Origin: JAABQT01 sp041488375
GTDB taxonomy: Bacteria > Pseudomonadota > Gammaproteobacteria > Burkholderiales > SG8-39
Assembly: GCA_041488375.1 (NCBI GenBank)
Contig: JBGPPD010000167.1
Coordinates: 1-6,685 of the forward strand
Direction: 5' to 3'
DNA length: 6,685 nucleotides
A program made the position numbers and the translations under genes. The stretch's first letter is position 1; each line of letters opens with the position of its first letter. Positions 1 to 6,026 of this stretch are shown piece after piece. Under the pieces are notes generated by a model. That model saw only the letters and a list, made by a program, of their open reading frames with translations. It searched no databases and was not told where the DNA came from.

Positions 1-1
1 C

Positions 2-1336
2 GAGGCGCGCATCCTGCACCTGGCCAACTACGACGCGCTCACCGGCCTGCCGAACCGCACGCTGCTGGGCGATCGCACCGCGCAGGCGATCGCGCACGCG
101 CGGCGCTTCCACCGCTCGGTGGCGCTGATCGTCGCCAACCTGGACCGCTTCAAGCTGATCAACGACAGCGGCGGCCACGCAGCCGGGGACGAGCTGCTGC
201 GCACAGTGAGCGAACGCCTCATGGGCGTGGTACGCGATGGCGACACAGTGGCGCGACTCGGCGCCGACGCGTTTGCCGTGCTGGCCGCCGACCTGGCGCG
301 CCCCGACGACGTGATGGCGGTGGTGCGCAAGATCCGGGAGGCGATGCGCCAGCCGTTCCGCGCCGGGGAAACCGACGTCCAGCTCACGGTGAGCATCGGC
401 GCCAGCGTCAGCCCCAGGGACGGCAGCGAGTTCGACCTGCTGCTGCGCAATGCCGATGCCGCGGTGCATCGCGTCAAGACCGATGGGCGCGATGGCTTCC
501 AGTTCTATGCCGCGGAGATGACCCGGGACGCGACGGACCGCATCGACCTGGAGGCGGGGTTGCGCCGCGCCCTGGAAAGAAAGGAGCTGGAGATGCACTT
601 CCAGCCGCAAATCGGCCTCGCCGACGGCCGCGTGGTGGGGGTCGAGGCGCTGATGCGCTGGCGCCACGCCGAGCGCGGCTGGATTTCTCCCGCGCTGTTC
701 ATGCCGATCGCCGAGGATACGGATCTGATCAACGAGCTCGGCGCATTCGCCCTCGGCGAGGGGCTGCGCCAGCTCGGCGCCTGGCGCGCGGCCGGCCAGG
801 CGCCGCTGCGGCTGGCGGTGAACGTGTCGGCGCGACAGTTCAGGAGCCCGGGGTTCGTCGAAGCAGTCGCCCGCGCGCTGCGCGCGGGCGCCGCGGATCC
901 GCGCTCGCTGGAAATCGAGCTGACCGAGGGCGTGCTGGTGGAAAAGCAGGACGAGGCGATCTCGATCCTGAAGCGGCTGAAAGCGCTGGGCGTGCAGGTC
1001 GCGGTGGACGACTTCGGCACCGGCTATTCCAGCCTGAGCTACCTGTCCTGGCTGCCGATCGACTGCCTGAAGATCGACCGCTCGTTCGTGCATCGCATCG
1101 CCGAGCAGGGCCGCGATCCGGCGATCGTGCAGGCGATCATCTCGCTCGCCCACGCGCTCGGGCTGCGCGTCGTCGCCGAGGGCATCGAGACCGCCCTGGA
1201 GGCCGAATTCCTGCGCGCCAACGGCTGCGACGAGGGACAGGGCTTCCTGTACTCCCGAGCGCTGCGTGGCGACGCGATCCAGCCGTTCATCGAAGCGCAA
1301 CGGGCCGCTCGGGGGCCAGGAGGCACAAAGCCATGA
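2..1336 (+). CDS. GGDEF-EAL protein, C-terminal part; probable c-di-GMP phosphodiesterase with inactive GGDEF domain (5' truncated)
   Basis: The reading frame is open from the left edge (first whole codon at base 2), so the N-terminus is missing; 444 residues are visible. Residues 11-19 read DALTGLPNR, the usual start of a GGDEF domain. The GGDEF signature is GADAF (residues 87-91), and the first metal-binding Asp (PleD D327 equivalent) is Asn46 in NLDRFK, so diguanylate cyclase activity is unlikely. The guanine-contact residues N54 and D63 and an I-site-like RDGD (78-81) remain. The EAL domain (about 195-435) keeps EAL (215-217), N274, E306, DD at 336-337 within DDFGTGYSS, K357, E393 and Q413, the known metal-binding and catalytic positions of active EAL enzymes. 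I infer hydrolysis of c-di-GMP to pGpG, perhaps with the GGDEF domain acting as a GTP or c-di-GMP sensor. The stop overlaps the next gene's start, so the two are probably co-translated. The missing N-terminal part may carry a PAS or other sensor domain. Confidence 0.95.
   Translation, partial: EARILHLANYDALTGLPNRTLLGDRTAQAIAHARRFHRSVALIVANLDRFKLINDSGGHAAGDELLRTVSERLMGVVRDGDTVARLGADAFAVLAADLARPDDVMAVVRKIREAMRQPFRAGETDVQLTVSIGASVSPRDGSEFDLLLRNADAAVHRVKTDGRDGFQFYAAEMTRDATDRIDLEAGLRRALERKELEMHFQPQIGLADGRVVGVEALMRWRHAERGWISPALFMPIAEDTDLINELGAFALGEGLRQLGAWRAAGQAPLRLAVNVSARQFRSPGFVEAVARALRAGAADPRSLEIELTEGVLVEKQDEAISILKRLKALGVQVAVDDFGTGYSSLSYLSWLPIDCLKIDRSFVHRIAEQGRDPAIVQAIISLAHALGLRVVAEGIETALEAEFLRANGCDEGQGFLYSRALRGDAIQPFIEAQRAARGPGGTKP
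1318..1323 (+). promoter_or_regulatory. Shine-Dalgarno of the receiver gene
   Basis: AGGAGG lies 9 bases before the ATG at 1333, inside the last codons of the GGDEF-EAL gene. A perfect site here fixes the receiver start and supports strong translation from a shared mRNA through the ATGA stop/start overlap. Confidence 0.8.
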
Positions 1337-1773
1337 ATAGCAACAGGATGATCATGCTGGTGGAGGACAACGCCGAGGACGAGGAGCTCACGCTGCGCGC
1401 CCTGCGCAAGGGCAACGTCGCCAACGAGATCGTGGTGACGCGGGACGGCGAGGAGGCGCTCGAGTTCCTGTTCTGCAGCGGAAAGTTCGCCGGGCGCAAT
1501 GCCGCCCAGATGCCCACCGTGGTGCTGCTCGACCTGAAACTGCCGAAGCTCAACGGCATCGACGTGCTGCAGGCGATGCGCGCCGACGCCCGCACCAGGC
1601 TGATCCCGGTAGTGGTGCTGACCTCCTCCAGCGAGGACGAGGACATGGTCCGAAGCTACGAGTCAGGCGCCAACAGCTACGTGCGCAAGCCCGTGGATTT
1701 CCCCTCTTTCGCGCAGGCCGTCAGCCAGCTGGGCGTGTACTGGATGCTGCTCAATCAGCCCGCGCCGCGCTGA
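1333..1773 (+). CDS. Stand-alone CheY-like response regulator receiver (Rcp1-type)
   Basis: This 146-residue protein is a single receiver domain with no output domain. It has the acidic pair E11-D12, the phospho-acceptor D67 in LLDLKLPKLNG, the switch Thr T97 in VVVLTSSS, and K119-P120. The long segment between beta2 and beta3 (about residues 46-61) and the VEDNAEDEELTLRAL opening are typical of the Rcp1-like receivers that often sit beside phytochrome or other sensor kinases. All phosphorylation residues are present, so it is predicted to be a working phosphate acceptor in the cytoplasm. It shares 4 bases (ATGA) with the preceding GGDEF-EAL gene and has a perfect Shine-Dalgarno, so it is probably co-expressed with it. 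It may control that phosphodiesterase, or pass phosphate to or from a hybrid kinase outside the window. The 3' end overlaps the convergent hydrolase gene by 23 bp. Confidence 0.95.
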   Translation: MNSNRMIMLVEDNAEDEELTLRALRKGNVANEIVVTRDGEEALEFLFCSGKFAGRNAAQMPTVVLLDLKLPKLNGIDVLQAMRADARTRLIPVVVLTSSSEDEDMVRSYESGANSYVRKPVDFPSFAQAVSQLGVYWMLLNQPAPR

Positions 1774-2524
1774 ACGCACGGTCGAGGAAGCCGACGACGA
1801 TGCCCACCAGCTCGTCCTCGCGGCCCTCGAAGAAGTGCTTGGCGTCCTTCACCATCACTTGGCGGGACGCGGGGTTCTTTACGATCTGCTTCCGGCGCTC
1901 GTCGGCGCCCCACATGGTGATCGTGAAGTCGTCGCTGCCGAACACGTCCAGCACCGGGATCTTGATGCGATACATCTCTTCCAGGCCCTGCAGGATGCCG
2001 ATGAACACCCAGGCGCCGACGCTGGTGTCGTCGGTGCGGATCAGGTACTGGTTGGCCATGGTCGCGCCCAGGCTGTGCGACACGATGGCGATGTTGCGGT
2101 AGCCCTTCGCCTTGAGGAAATCCACCGCCAGCTGGAAGCGCTCGCGAGCATCCGGATACAGCGGCACGTACAGGCCGAGGATCGCGGTGCTGGGCAGTAC
2201 CGGCAGCTGAATCGACAGCGTGCTGTAGCCGGCCTCCGCCAGCTTGGTGCGCAGGCTGCCGTAGAGCTCGAAATCCGGGCTCCAGCCGCGGCCGTGCGCG
2301 ATGATCGCCGCGCCGCGCGGCTTTTCGGCTGCCGTATACAGCCCGAGGAACCGGTGGCCGTTCTTCTGCGTGATCCAGGCGGCATCCCCGACCATCAAGG
2401 TCTTGAGGATGTCGTCCGACCAGCGTTTTTCCTTCTCGTAGTCCTGCGCCCGGGCGCCGCCGGCGAAGGCGAGGAGCAAAACAAAAAGCCCGCCGAGGCG
2501 GGCCTTTTGTCCGAGCAACCGCAA
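1751..2524 (-). CDS. Secreted or periplasmic alpha/beta hydrolase, DUF3530-like
   Basis: From a TTG start at 2524 the protein has 257 residues. It begins with a Sec-type signal peptide: basic n-region (MRLLGQKAR), hydrophobic LGGLFVLLLAFAG, and a GARA-Q cleavage site after residue 26. An alpha/beta hydrolase core follows: HGRG at 77-80, nucleophile S151 in VSHSLGA, acid D198 (or D199) in FGSDDF, and H230 in DAKHFF. This gives a full Ser-Asp-His triad. The stretch LRTKLAEAGYSTLSIQLP (91-108) resembles DUF3530 proteins, whose substrates are not established. The frame also opens with an ATG at 2587, which would give 278 residues. That extension overlaps the conserved end of the molybdopterin-subunit gene, puts 21 Cys/Arg-rich residues before the signal peptide, and has no clear Shine-Dalgarno. 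TTG at 2524 lacks one too, so the start is uncertain. The gene follows the molybdoenzyme genes on the same strand, but a terminator hairpin lies within its first codons, so it may have its own promoter inside the upstream gene. Confidence 0.85.
   Translation of the reverse strand: MRLLGQKARLGGLFVLLLAFAGGARAQDYEKEKRWSDDILKTLMVGDAAWITQKNGHRFLGLYTAAEKPRGAAIIAHGRGWSPDFELYGSLRTKLAEAGYSTLSIQLPVLPSTAILGLYVPLYPDARERFQLAVDFLKAKGYRNIAIVSHSLGATMANQYLIRTDDTSVGAWVFIGILQGLEEMYRIKIPVLDVFGSDDFTITMWGADERRKQIVKNPASRQVMVKDAKHFFEGREDELVGIVVGFLDRAFSAARAD
2484..2508 (-). terminator. Intrinsic terminator of the molybdoenzyme operon, inside the hydrolase signal-peptide codons
   Basis: On the minus strand GCCCGC and GCGGGC pair around a CTCG loop, flanked by an A-run and followed by TTTTTGTTTTG. 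The stem can be lengthened by A-T pairs past one bulged base. It lies about 20-45 bases after the stop of the molybdopterin subunit, where a terminator for that operon is expected. On the plus strand the hairpin is followed by TTTTGT, so it might also work in that direction, though more weakly. The hairpin bases also encode residues Q-K-A-R-L-G-G-L-F of the hydrolase signal peptide. Confidence 0.75.
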
Positions 2525-2528
2525 ACCG

Positions 2529-4643
2529 CTACGCAAGCGACAGTGGCATCTTGCGCAGCCGCTTGCCGGTGAGCGCATAGACCGCATTGGCCAGCGTCGG
2601 CGAGAACAGCGCCATGCCCGGCTCGCCGATGCCGCCCGGCTTCTCCGTGCTGTCGACGATGTGCATCTCGATCTTCGGCGTCTCCGGCATGCGCGGCAAC
2701 TGGAACTGGTGGAAGTTGGTCTGCTCGACGCGCCCGTCCTTCAGCGTGATGTTGCCGTACAGCGCCACCTGCAGGCCGAAGATGATGTTGCTCTCCAGCT
2801 GCTGCCGGACGATGTTCGGGTTCACCATCCGGCCCAGGTCGACCGCCACCACCACGCGGTGCACCTTGATCTGGCCCTTGTCCACCGAGGCCTCGACCAC
2901 CTGCGCCATGTAGGTATCGTAGCCCTCCATCAGCCCGATGCCGCGCGCCACGCCCTTGGGCAGCGGCTTGCCCCAGCCGGCCTTCTCGGCCGCGAGCTTG
3001 AGCACGTTGGCGAAGCGCGGTTGCTTGTCGAGCAGCGACAGCCGGTACTGGTACGGATCTTTGCCCGCGGCGGCCGCCATCTCGTCGATGAAGGACTCGT
3101 TGGCGAAGACGTTGAGCGCGTGCGACACCGAGCGCAGGTAACCGACCCTGAGCCCCGTGTCGTGGATCACCGTGGCGACCGACTGGTTGGGAATGTCGTA
3201 GGGCACCAGGATCGCCTCGGTCATCAGCGGGTCGACGCCGTCTTTCACCACCTCCGGGAACAGCCGCGCCGTCACCGAAGGAGAGCTCATCTTGAGGCTC
3301 AGCGTCGTCGGCTTACCGCCCGCATCCAGCCCGGCGGACATTTCGGTCAGGCTGGCCGGACGGTAGAAGTCGTGCGTCATGTCGTCTTCGCGCGTCCACA
3401 CCAGCTTCACCGGCTTGCCGACAGCCTTGGAAATCTCCACTGCCTGCGCCATGTAGTCGCAGTCGATGCGCCGGCCGAAGCCGCCGCCCAGGAACGTGGT
3501 CTTGACGGTGATCTGCTCGGGCTTCAGGCCGGTGATCGCCGCCGCCATGCCCAGCGCCATTTGCTGGAACTGGATAGAGCCGATCAGCAGCGCCTTGTCC
3601 TTGCGCACGTCTGCAGTGAAATTCATCGGCTCCAGAGGCGAGTGCGACAGGAACGGCATTTCATAGGTCGCCTTCACCGTCTTGGCCGCGCCCTTCATGC
3701 CTTCGGCGACGTTGCCCTGCGCCTTGATCTGCGCGCCGGGCTTGGACATCGCCGCCGCCAGGCCAGCAAAGACACCGGCCGTGCTCAGGTTCTTGTTCGG
3801 ACCCTCATCCCACGTGATCTTGAGCGTGTCGCGCGCCTGCTTCGCCTGCCACCAGCTGCTCGCCACCACGGCGACGCCGTCGCTGATCTGCACCACGTGC
3901 TTCACGCCGGGCATCGACTTCGCCTTCGTGGCGTCGTAGCTTACTACCTTGCCGCCGATCACCGGGCATTGCGCGAGCGACGCGTACAGCATGCCGGGCA
4001 CCTTCACGTCAATGCCGAACTCGGTCTTGCCAGTGATTTTGCCTGCGGTGTCCAGGCGGTGCAGCGGCTTGCCGATGTAACGGAACTGGGACGGGTCCTT
4101 GAGCTTCACTTCCTTGGGTGGCGTCAGCTTGGACGCCGCTGCGGCCAGCTGACCGTAGGAGGCTTTCTTGCCGCCGGGCCCCATCACCATGCCGTTTTGC
4201 GCATGGCACTTCGAGGCATCCACGTGCCACTTGTCGGCGGCAGCCTGCACGAGCATGACACGCGCTTGGGCGCCGGCGGTGCGCAGCTTGTCATAGCCTT
4301 CGCGCACCGAGGTCGAGCCGCCGGTGATCTGGCCGCCTATCATCGTGTTGATATATGCCTCTCCGGGAGGGGCGAAGTCGACCTTGATCTTGTGCAGGTC
4401 CACTTCCAGCTCCTCGGCCACCAGGGTGGGCAGGGCCATCACCACGCCCTGGCCCATTTCCGAGCGGGCGCAGAGGATGGTCACGGTGTTGTCGCTGCCG
4501 ATGCGGATCCAGGCGTTGGGCATCGAGGCGGTGACGGACTTGGCGAAGGCATCAGGCAGCGACACGCCGATCACCAGGCCGCCGCCGAGGGCGGCGCCGG
4601 ACTTCAGGAAGGTGCGGCGGGAAGGATTCTTGAGCGCGGTCAT
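2529..4643 (-). CDS. Molybdopterin-binding subunit of aldehyde/isoquinoline oxidoreductase-type molybdenum hydroxylase (xanthine oxidase family, IorB-like), Tat-exported
   Basis: This 704-residue protein is near the usual size for IorB-type subunits. It starts with a twin-arginine signal: SRRTFLK at 8-14, a hydrophobic stretch, and probable cleavage after AFA (32-34), implying export of the folded, cofactor-loaded enzyme to the periplasm. Xanthine-oxidase-family motifs are EMGQG (62-66), IGGQITGGS (102-110), an a/b hammerhead domain (about 200-280), GGGFGRR (386-392) and the terminal GIGEPG with the catalytic Glu at 674. The expected reaction is hydroxylation of an N-heterocycle or oxidation of an aldehyde with water as oxygen source, passing electrons to the [2Fe-2S] subunit. 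The substrate cannot be read from sequence. The ATG at 4643 was chosen because AAGGGAG lies 7 bases upstream, the Tat signal begins there, and the small-subunit stop is only 2 bases away. The frame stays open to 4982, but that part overlaps the small subunit and is not coding. No FAD subunit, cytochrome c subunit or XdhC-type chaperone gene is in the window. Confidence 0.95.
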   Translation of the reverse strand: MTALKNPSRRTFLKSGAALGGGLVIGVSLPDAFAKSVTASMPNAWIRIGSDNTVTILCARSEMGQGVVMALPTLVAEELEVDLHKIKVDFAPPGEAYINTMIGGQITGGSTSVREGYDKLRTAGAQARVMLVQAAADKWHVDASKCHAQNGMVMGPGGKKASYGQLAAAASKLTPPKEVKLKDPSQFRYIGKPLHRLDTAGKITGKTEFGIDVKVPGMLYASLAQCPVIGGKVVSYDATKAKSMPGVKHVVQISDGVAVVASSWWQAKQARDTLKITWDEGPNKNLSTAGVFAGLAAAMSKPGAQIKAQGNVAEGMKGAAKTVKATYEMPFLSHSPLEPMNFTADVRKDKALLIGSIQFQQMALGMAAAITGLKPEQITVKTTFLGGGFGRRIDCDYMAQAVEISKAVGKPVKLVWTREDDMTHDFYRPASLTEMSAGLDAGGKPTTLSLKMSSPSVTARLFPEVVKDGVDPLMTEAILVPYDIPNQSVATVIHDTGLRVGYLRSVSHALNVFANESFIDEMAAAAGKDPYQYRLSLLDKQPRFANVLKLAAEKAGWGKPLPKGVARGIGLMEGYDTYMAQVVEASVDKGQIKVHRVVVAVDLGRMVNPNIVRQQLESNIIFGLQVALYGNITLKDGRVEQTNFHQFQLPRMPETPKIEMHIVDSTEKPGGIGEPGMALFSPTLANAVYALTGKRLRKMPLSLA

Positions 4644-4645
4644 GT

Positions 4646-5107
4646 TCAGGCTCCCTTCGTGCCGGCGGCTTTGTGGATGGCCGCGCGGATGCGCGGGTAG
4701 GTGCCGCAGCGGCAGATGTTGCCCGCCATGGCGGCGTCGATGTCGGCGTCGCTCGGGTTCGGCTTGGAGGTCAGCAGCGCGGTCGCGCTCATGATCTGGC
4801 CGGATTGGCAATAGCCGCACTGCGGAACGTCCAGTTCCGCCCAGGCCTGCTGCACTTTCTTGCCCGTGGCTGTCGCGCCGATCGCTTCGATGGTGGTGAC
4901 TTTCTTGCCGATCGCCGCCGACAGCGGCGTACCGCAGGAGCGCACCGGCTTGCCGTCGAGGTGCACCGTGCAGGCGCCGCACAACTGCGCGCCGCAGCCG
5001 AACTTGGTGCCGGTCATGCCGAGGCTGTCGCGGATCACCCAGAGCAGCGGCGTGCTGGGGTCGGCGTTAACCTGGCGGGTTTTTCCATTGATGGTGAGAC
5101 TGGCCAT
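4646..5107 (-). CDS. [2Fe-2S] iron-sulfur subunit of molybdenum hydroxylase (IorA/CoxS-like)
   Basis: This 153-residue protein has the normal length for the family. The N-terminal plant-type ferredoxin domain carries cluster ligands C38, C43, C46 and C58 (GCGAQLCGAC, then RSC). The C-terminal helical domain carries C97, C100, C132 and C134 (QCGYC and ICRCG) for the second cluster next to the molybdenum cofactor. It transfers electrons from the molybdopterin subunit to an outside acceptor. It has no signal peptide, so it is probably carried across the membrane with the Tat-tagged large subunit. The start at 5107 is supported by AAAGGAGA 7 bases upstream. The gene ends TGA-AC-ATG into the large subunit, a tight coupling that fits equimolar production. 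It is the first gene of the molybdoenzyme operon. Confidence 0.96.
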   Translation of the reverse strand: MASLTINGKTRQVNADPSTPLLWVIRDSLGMTGTKFGCGAQLCGACTVHLDGKPVRSCGTPLSAAIGKKVTTIEAIGATATGKKVQQAWAELDVPQCGYCQSGQIMSATALLTSKPNPSDADIDAAMAGNICRCGTYPRIRAAIHKAAGTKGA

Positions 5108-5114
5108 CGTACTG

Positions 5115-5122
5115 TCTCCTTT
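5115..5122 (-). promoter_or_regulatory. Shine-Dalgarno of the iron-sulfur subunit gene
   Basis: AAAGGAGA on the minus strand lies 7 bases before the ATG at 5107. This strong site fixes the start and marks the head of the molybdoenzyme operon. Confidence 0.8.
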
Positions 5123-5160
5123 GGTGGGTGCAGCTTGTTCTGAAGTGTTATGCCCAGCAT

Positions 5161-5184
5161 CCTAGTCCCTAGCGCGGGGATAGG
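5161..5184. promoter_or_regulatory. Imperfect inverted repeat, candidate operator of the molybdoenzyme operon
   Basis: CCTAGTCCC (5161-5169) and GGGGATAGG (5176-5184) are inverted copies matching at 7 of 9 positions around a 6-base centre. CCTAG also occurs twice in direct orientation 7 bp apart (5161 and 5168). The element lies 54-77 bp upstream of the iron-sulfur subunit start in the only sizeable gap of the window (5108-5258). I could not place convincing -35 and -10 boxes around it. A second, shorter dyad (TCAG, 5 bases, CTGA) is at 5194-5206. The role as a regulator site is inferred from symmetry and position only. Confidence 0.4.
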
Positions 5185-5258
5185 AGAAGCCCCTCAGAAA
5201 ACCTGAAACTTGCTTGGAGCTTGCAATGCCGGCGTGGGGATCGGCCCACCCGGACGCG

Positions 5259-6011
5259 TTAGCCGCGGCCCACGAACGGCATCTTCGTCGCCATTACCGT
5301 CATAAACAGCACGTTAGCGTCGAGCGGCAGGCTGGCCATGTGCACCACGGCATCTGCAACATGCTGCACGTTCATGCGCGGCTCGACCATGGTCGAGCCG
5401 TTGGGCTGCGGCACCCCTTTGGTCATGCGCTCGGTCATCTCGGTGGCGGCATTGCCGATGTCGATCTGGCAGCCGGCGATGTCGTTTGCCCGGCCGTCCA
5501 GCGCGATGCATTTGGTCAGCCCTGTGACCGCGTGCTTGGTGGAGGTGTAGGGCGCCGAGAAGGGCCGCGGCGCGTGCGCCGAGATCGAGCCGTTGTTGAT
5601 GATGCGCCCGCCCTGCGGGTTCTGGCTCTTGAACAGGCGGAACGCCTCCTGCGTGCACAGGAACATGCCGTTCAGGTTCGCGTTCACGACTTCCAGCCAT
5701 TTCTCGTAAGGCAGTTCGTCGAGCGGCACTGCGGGTGCGCCCATGCCGGCGTTGTTGAACAGCAGGTCCAGGCGGCCGAATTTGGCCCTGGTCTGCGCGA
5801 ACAGGTTCTTCACCGACTCGGGCTTGCCCACGTCGGTGGCCACGCCGAGCGCCTTGTCGGCGCCGCACTCGGCGACGATCTTCTGCAGCAGCTCGGTGCG
5901 GCGCGCGGCGAAAGCCACTTTCCAGCCGGCCTTGACGAGCGCCACGCCGGCGGCCTTGCCGATGCCGGCGGAGGCGCCGGTGACGATCGCGACCTTGTTC
6001 TGGGCGGCCAT
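5259..6011 (-). CDS. Short-chain dehydrogenase/reductase (classical SDR, NAD(P)-dependent oxidoreductase)
   Basis: This 250-residue cytoplasmic protein has the standard classical-SDR length. It shows the Rossmann cofactor loop TGASAGIG (11-18), NNAG (86-89), the catalytic Asn (probably N112), S142 and the Y155-x3-K159 pair; S142 and Y155 are 13 residues apart as usual. Arginines at 37-38 after the second beta strand favour NADP(H) over NAD(H), and D60 is the usual adenine contact. The reaction is reversible alcohol/carbonyl oxidoreduction; the substrate is unknown. GGGAGA about 7 bases before the ATG at 6011 supports the start. It lies 151 bp upstream of the molybdoenzyme operon on the same strand. 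A 5-bp hairpin (5234-5249) follows its stop without a T-run, so read-through into that operon is possible. Its start codon is only 15 bp from the divergent GNAT gene. Confidence 0.95.
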   Translation of the reverse strand: MAAQNKVAIVTGASAGIGKAAGVALVKAGWKVAFAARRTELLQKIVAECGADKALGVATDVGKPESVKNLFAQTRAKFGRLDLLFNNAGMGAPAVPLDELPYEKWLEVVNANLNGMFLCTQEAFRLFKSQNPQGGRIINNGSISAHAPRPFSAPYTSTKHAVTGLTKCIALDGRANDIAGCQIDIGNAATEMTERMTKGVPQPNGSTMVEPRMNVQHVADAVVHMASLPLDANVLFMTVMATKMPFVGRG

Positions 6012-6013
6012 GC

Positions 6014-6026
6014 TAATTTCTCCCGT
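6014..6026 (+). promoter_or_regulatory. Start-to-start junction of the divergent SDR and GNAT genes
   Basis: Only 15 bp separate the SDR ATG (6011) from the first GNAT ATG (6027). The gap contains the SDR Shine-Dalgarno (6019-6024, minus strand). On the plus strand TGCTAATTT (6011-6019) is a weak extended -10-like match that would place transcription start near 6026, which would make a leaderless GNAT message. No good -35 is visible, so this is a tentative reading. Confidence 0.2.

Noticed and set aside
1835..2572. A 245-codon plus-strand open frame
   Set aside because: It is antisense to the hydrolase, with biased His/Arg/Ala composition and no family motif; the minus-strand protein has a signal peptide and catalytic triad.
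3541..3550. Short GCC-rich runs in the coding regions as tandem repeats
   Set aside because: They are Ala codon runs expected at this GC content and do not extend into a periodic array.
2661..4700. A 679-codon plus-strand open frame
   Set aside because: It lies antisense to the molybdopterin subunit, is rich in His, Arg, Ala and Leu in a way typical of the complement of high-GC codons, and shows no recognisable domain.
4644..4982. Upstream extension of the molybdopterin subunit frame
   Set aside because: It overlaps the iron-sulfur subunit, is low-complexity Arg/His-rich, and would bury the Tat signal inside the protein; ATG 4643 has a proper Shine-Dalgarno.
4673..5143. A 156-codon plus-strand open frame opposite the iron-sulfur subunit
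   Set aside because: Shadow frame; the minus-strand protein has all eight cluster cysteines.
5198..5226. TTGCAA at 5221-5226 as a -35 box for the molybdoenzyme operon
   Set aside because: No -10-like hexamer lies at 16-18 bp on the minus strand (GGTTTT or GTTTTC there).
5234..5249. GTGGG/CCCAC hairpin after the SDR stop as an intrinsic terminator
   Set aside because: The stem is only 5 bp with a 6-base loop and no T-run follows on the minus strand.
5214..6026. Extended plus-strand frame that would add 271 residues to the GNAT protein, possibly a fused N-terminal domain
   Set aside because: The extension is exactly antisense to the SDR gene and has no helix-turn-helix or other domain pattern; only the part from 6027 or 6042 reads as GNAT.
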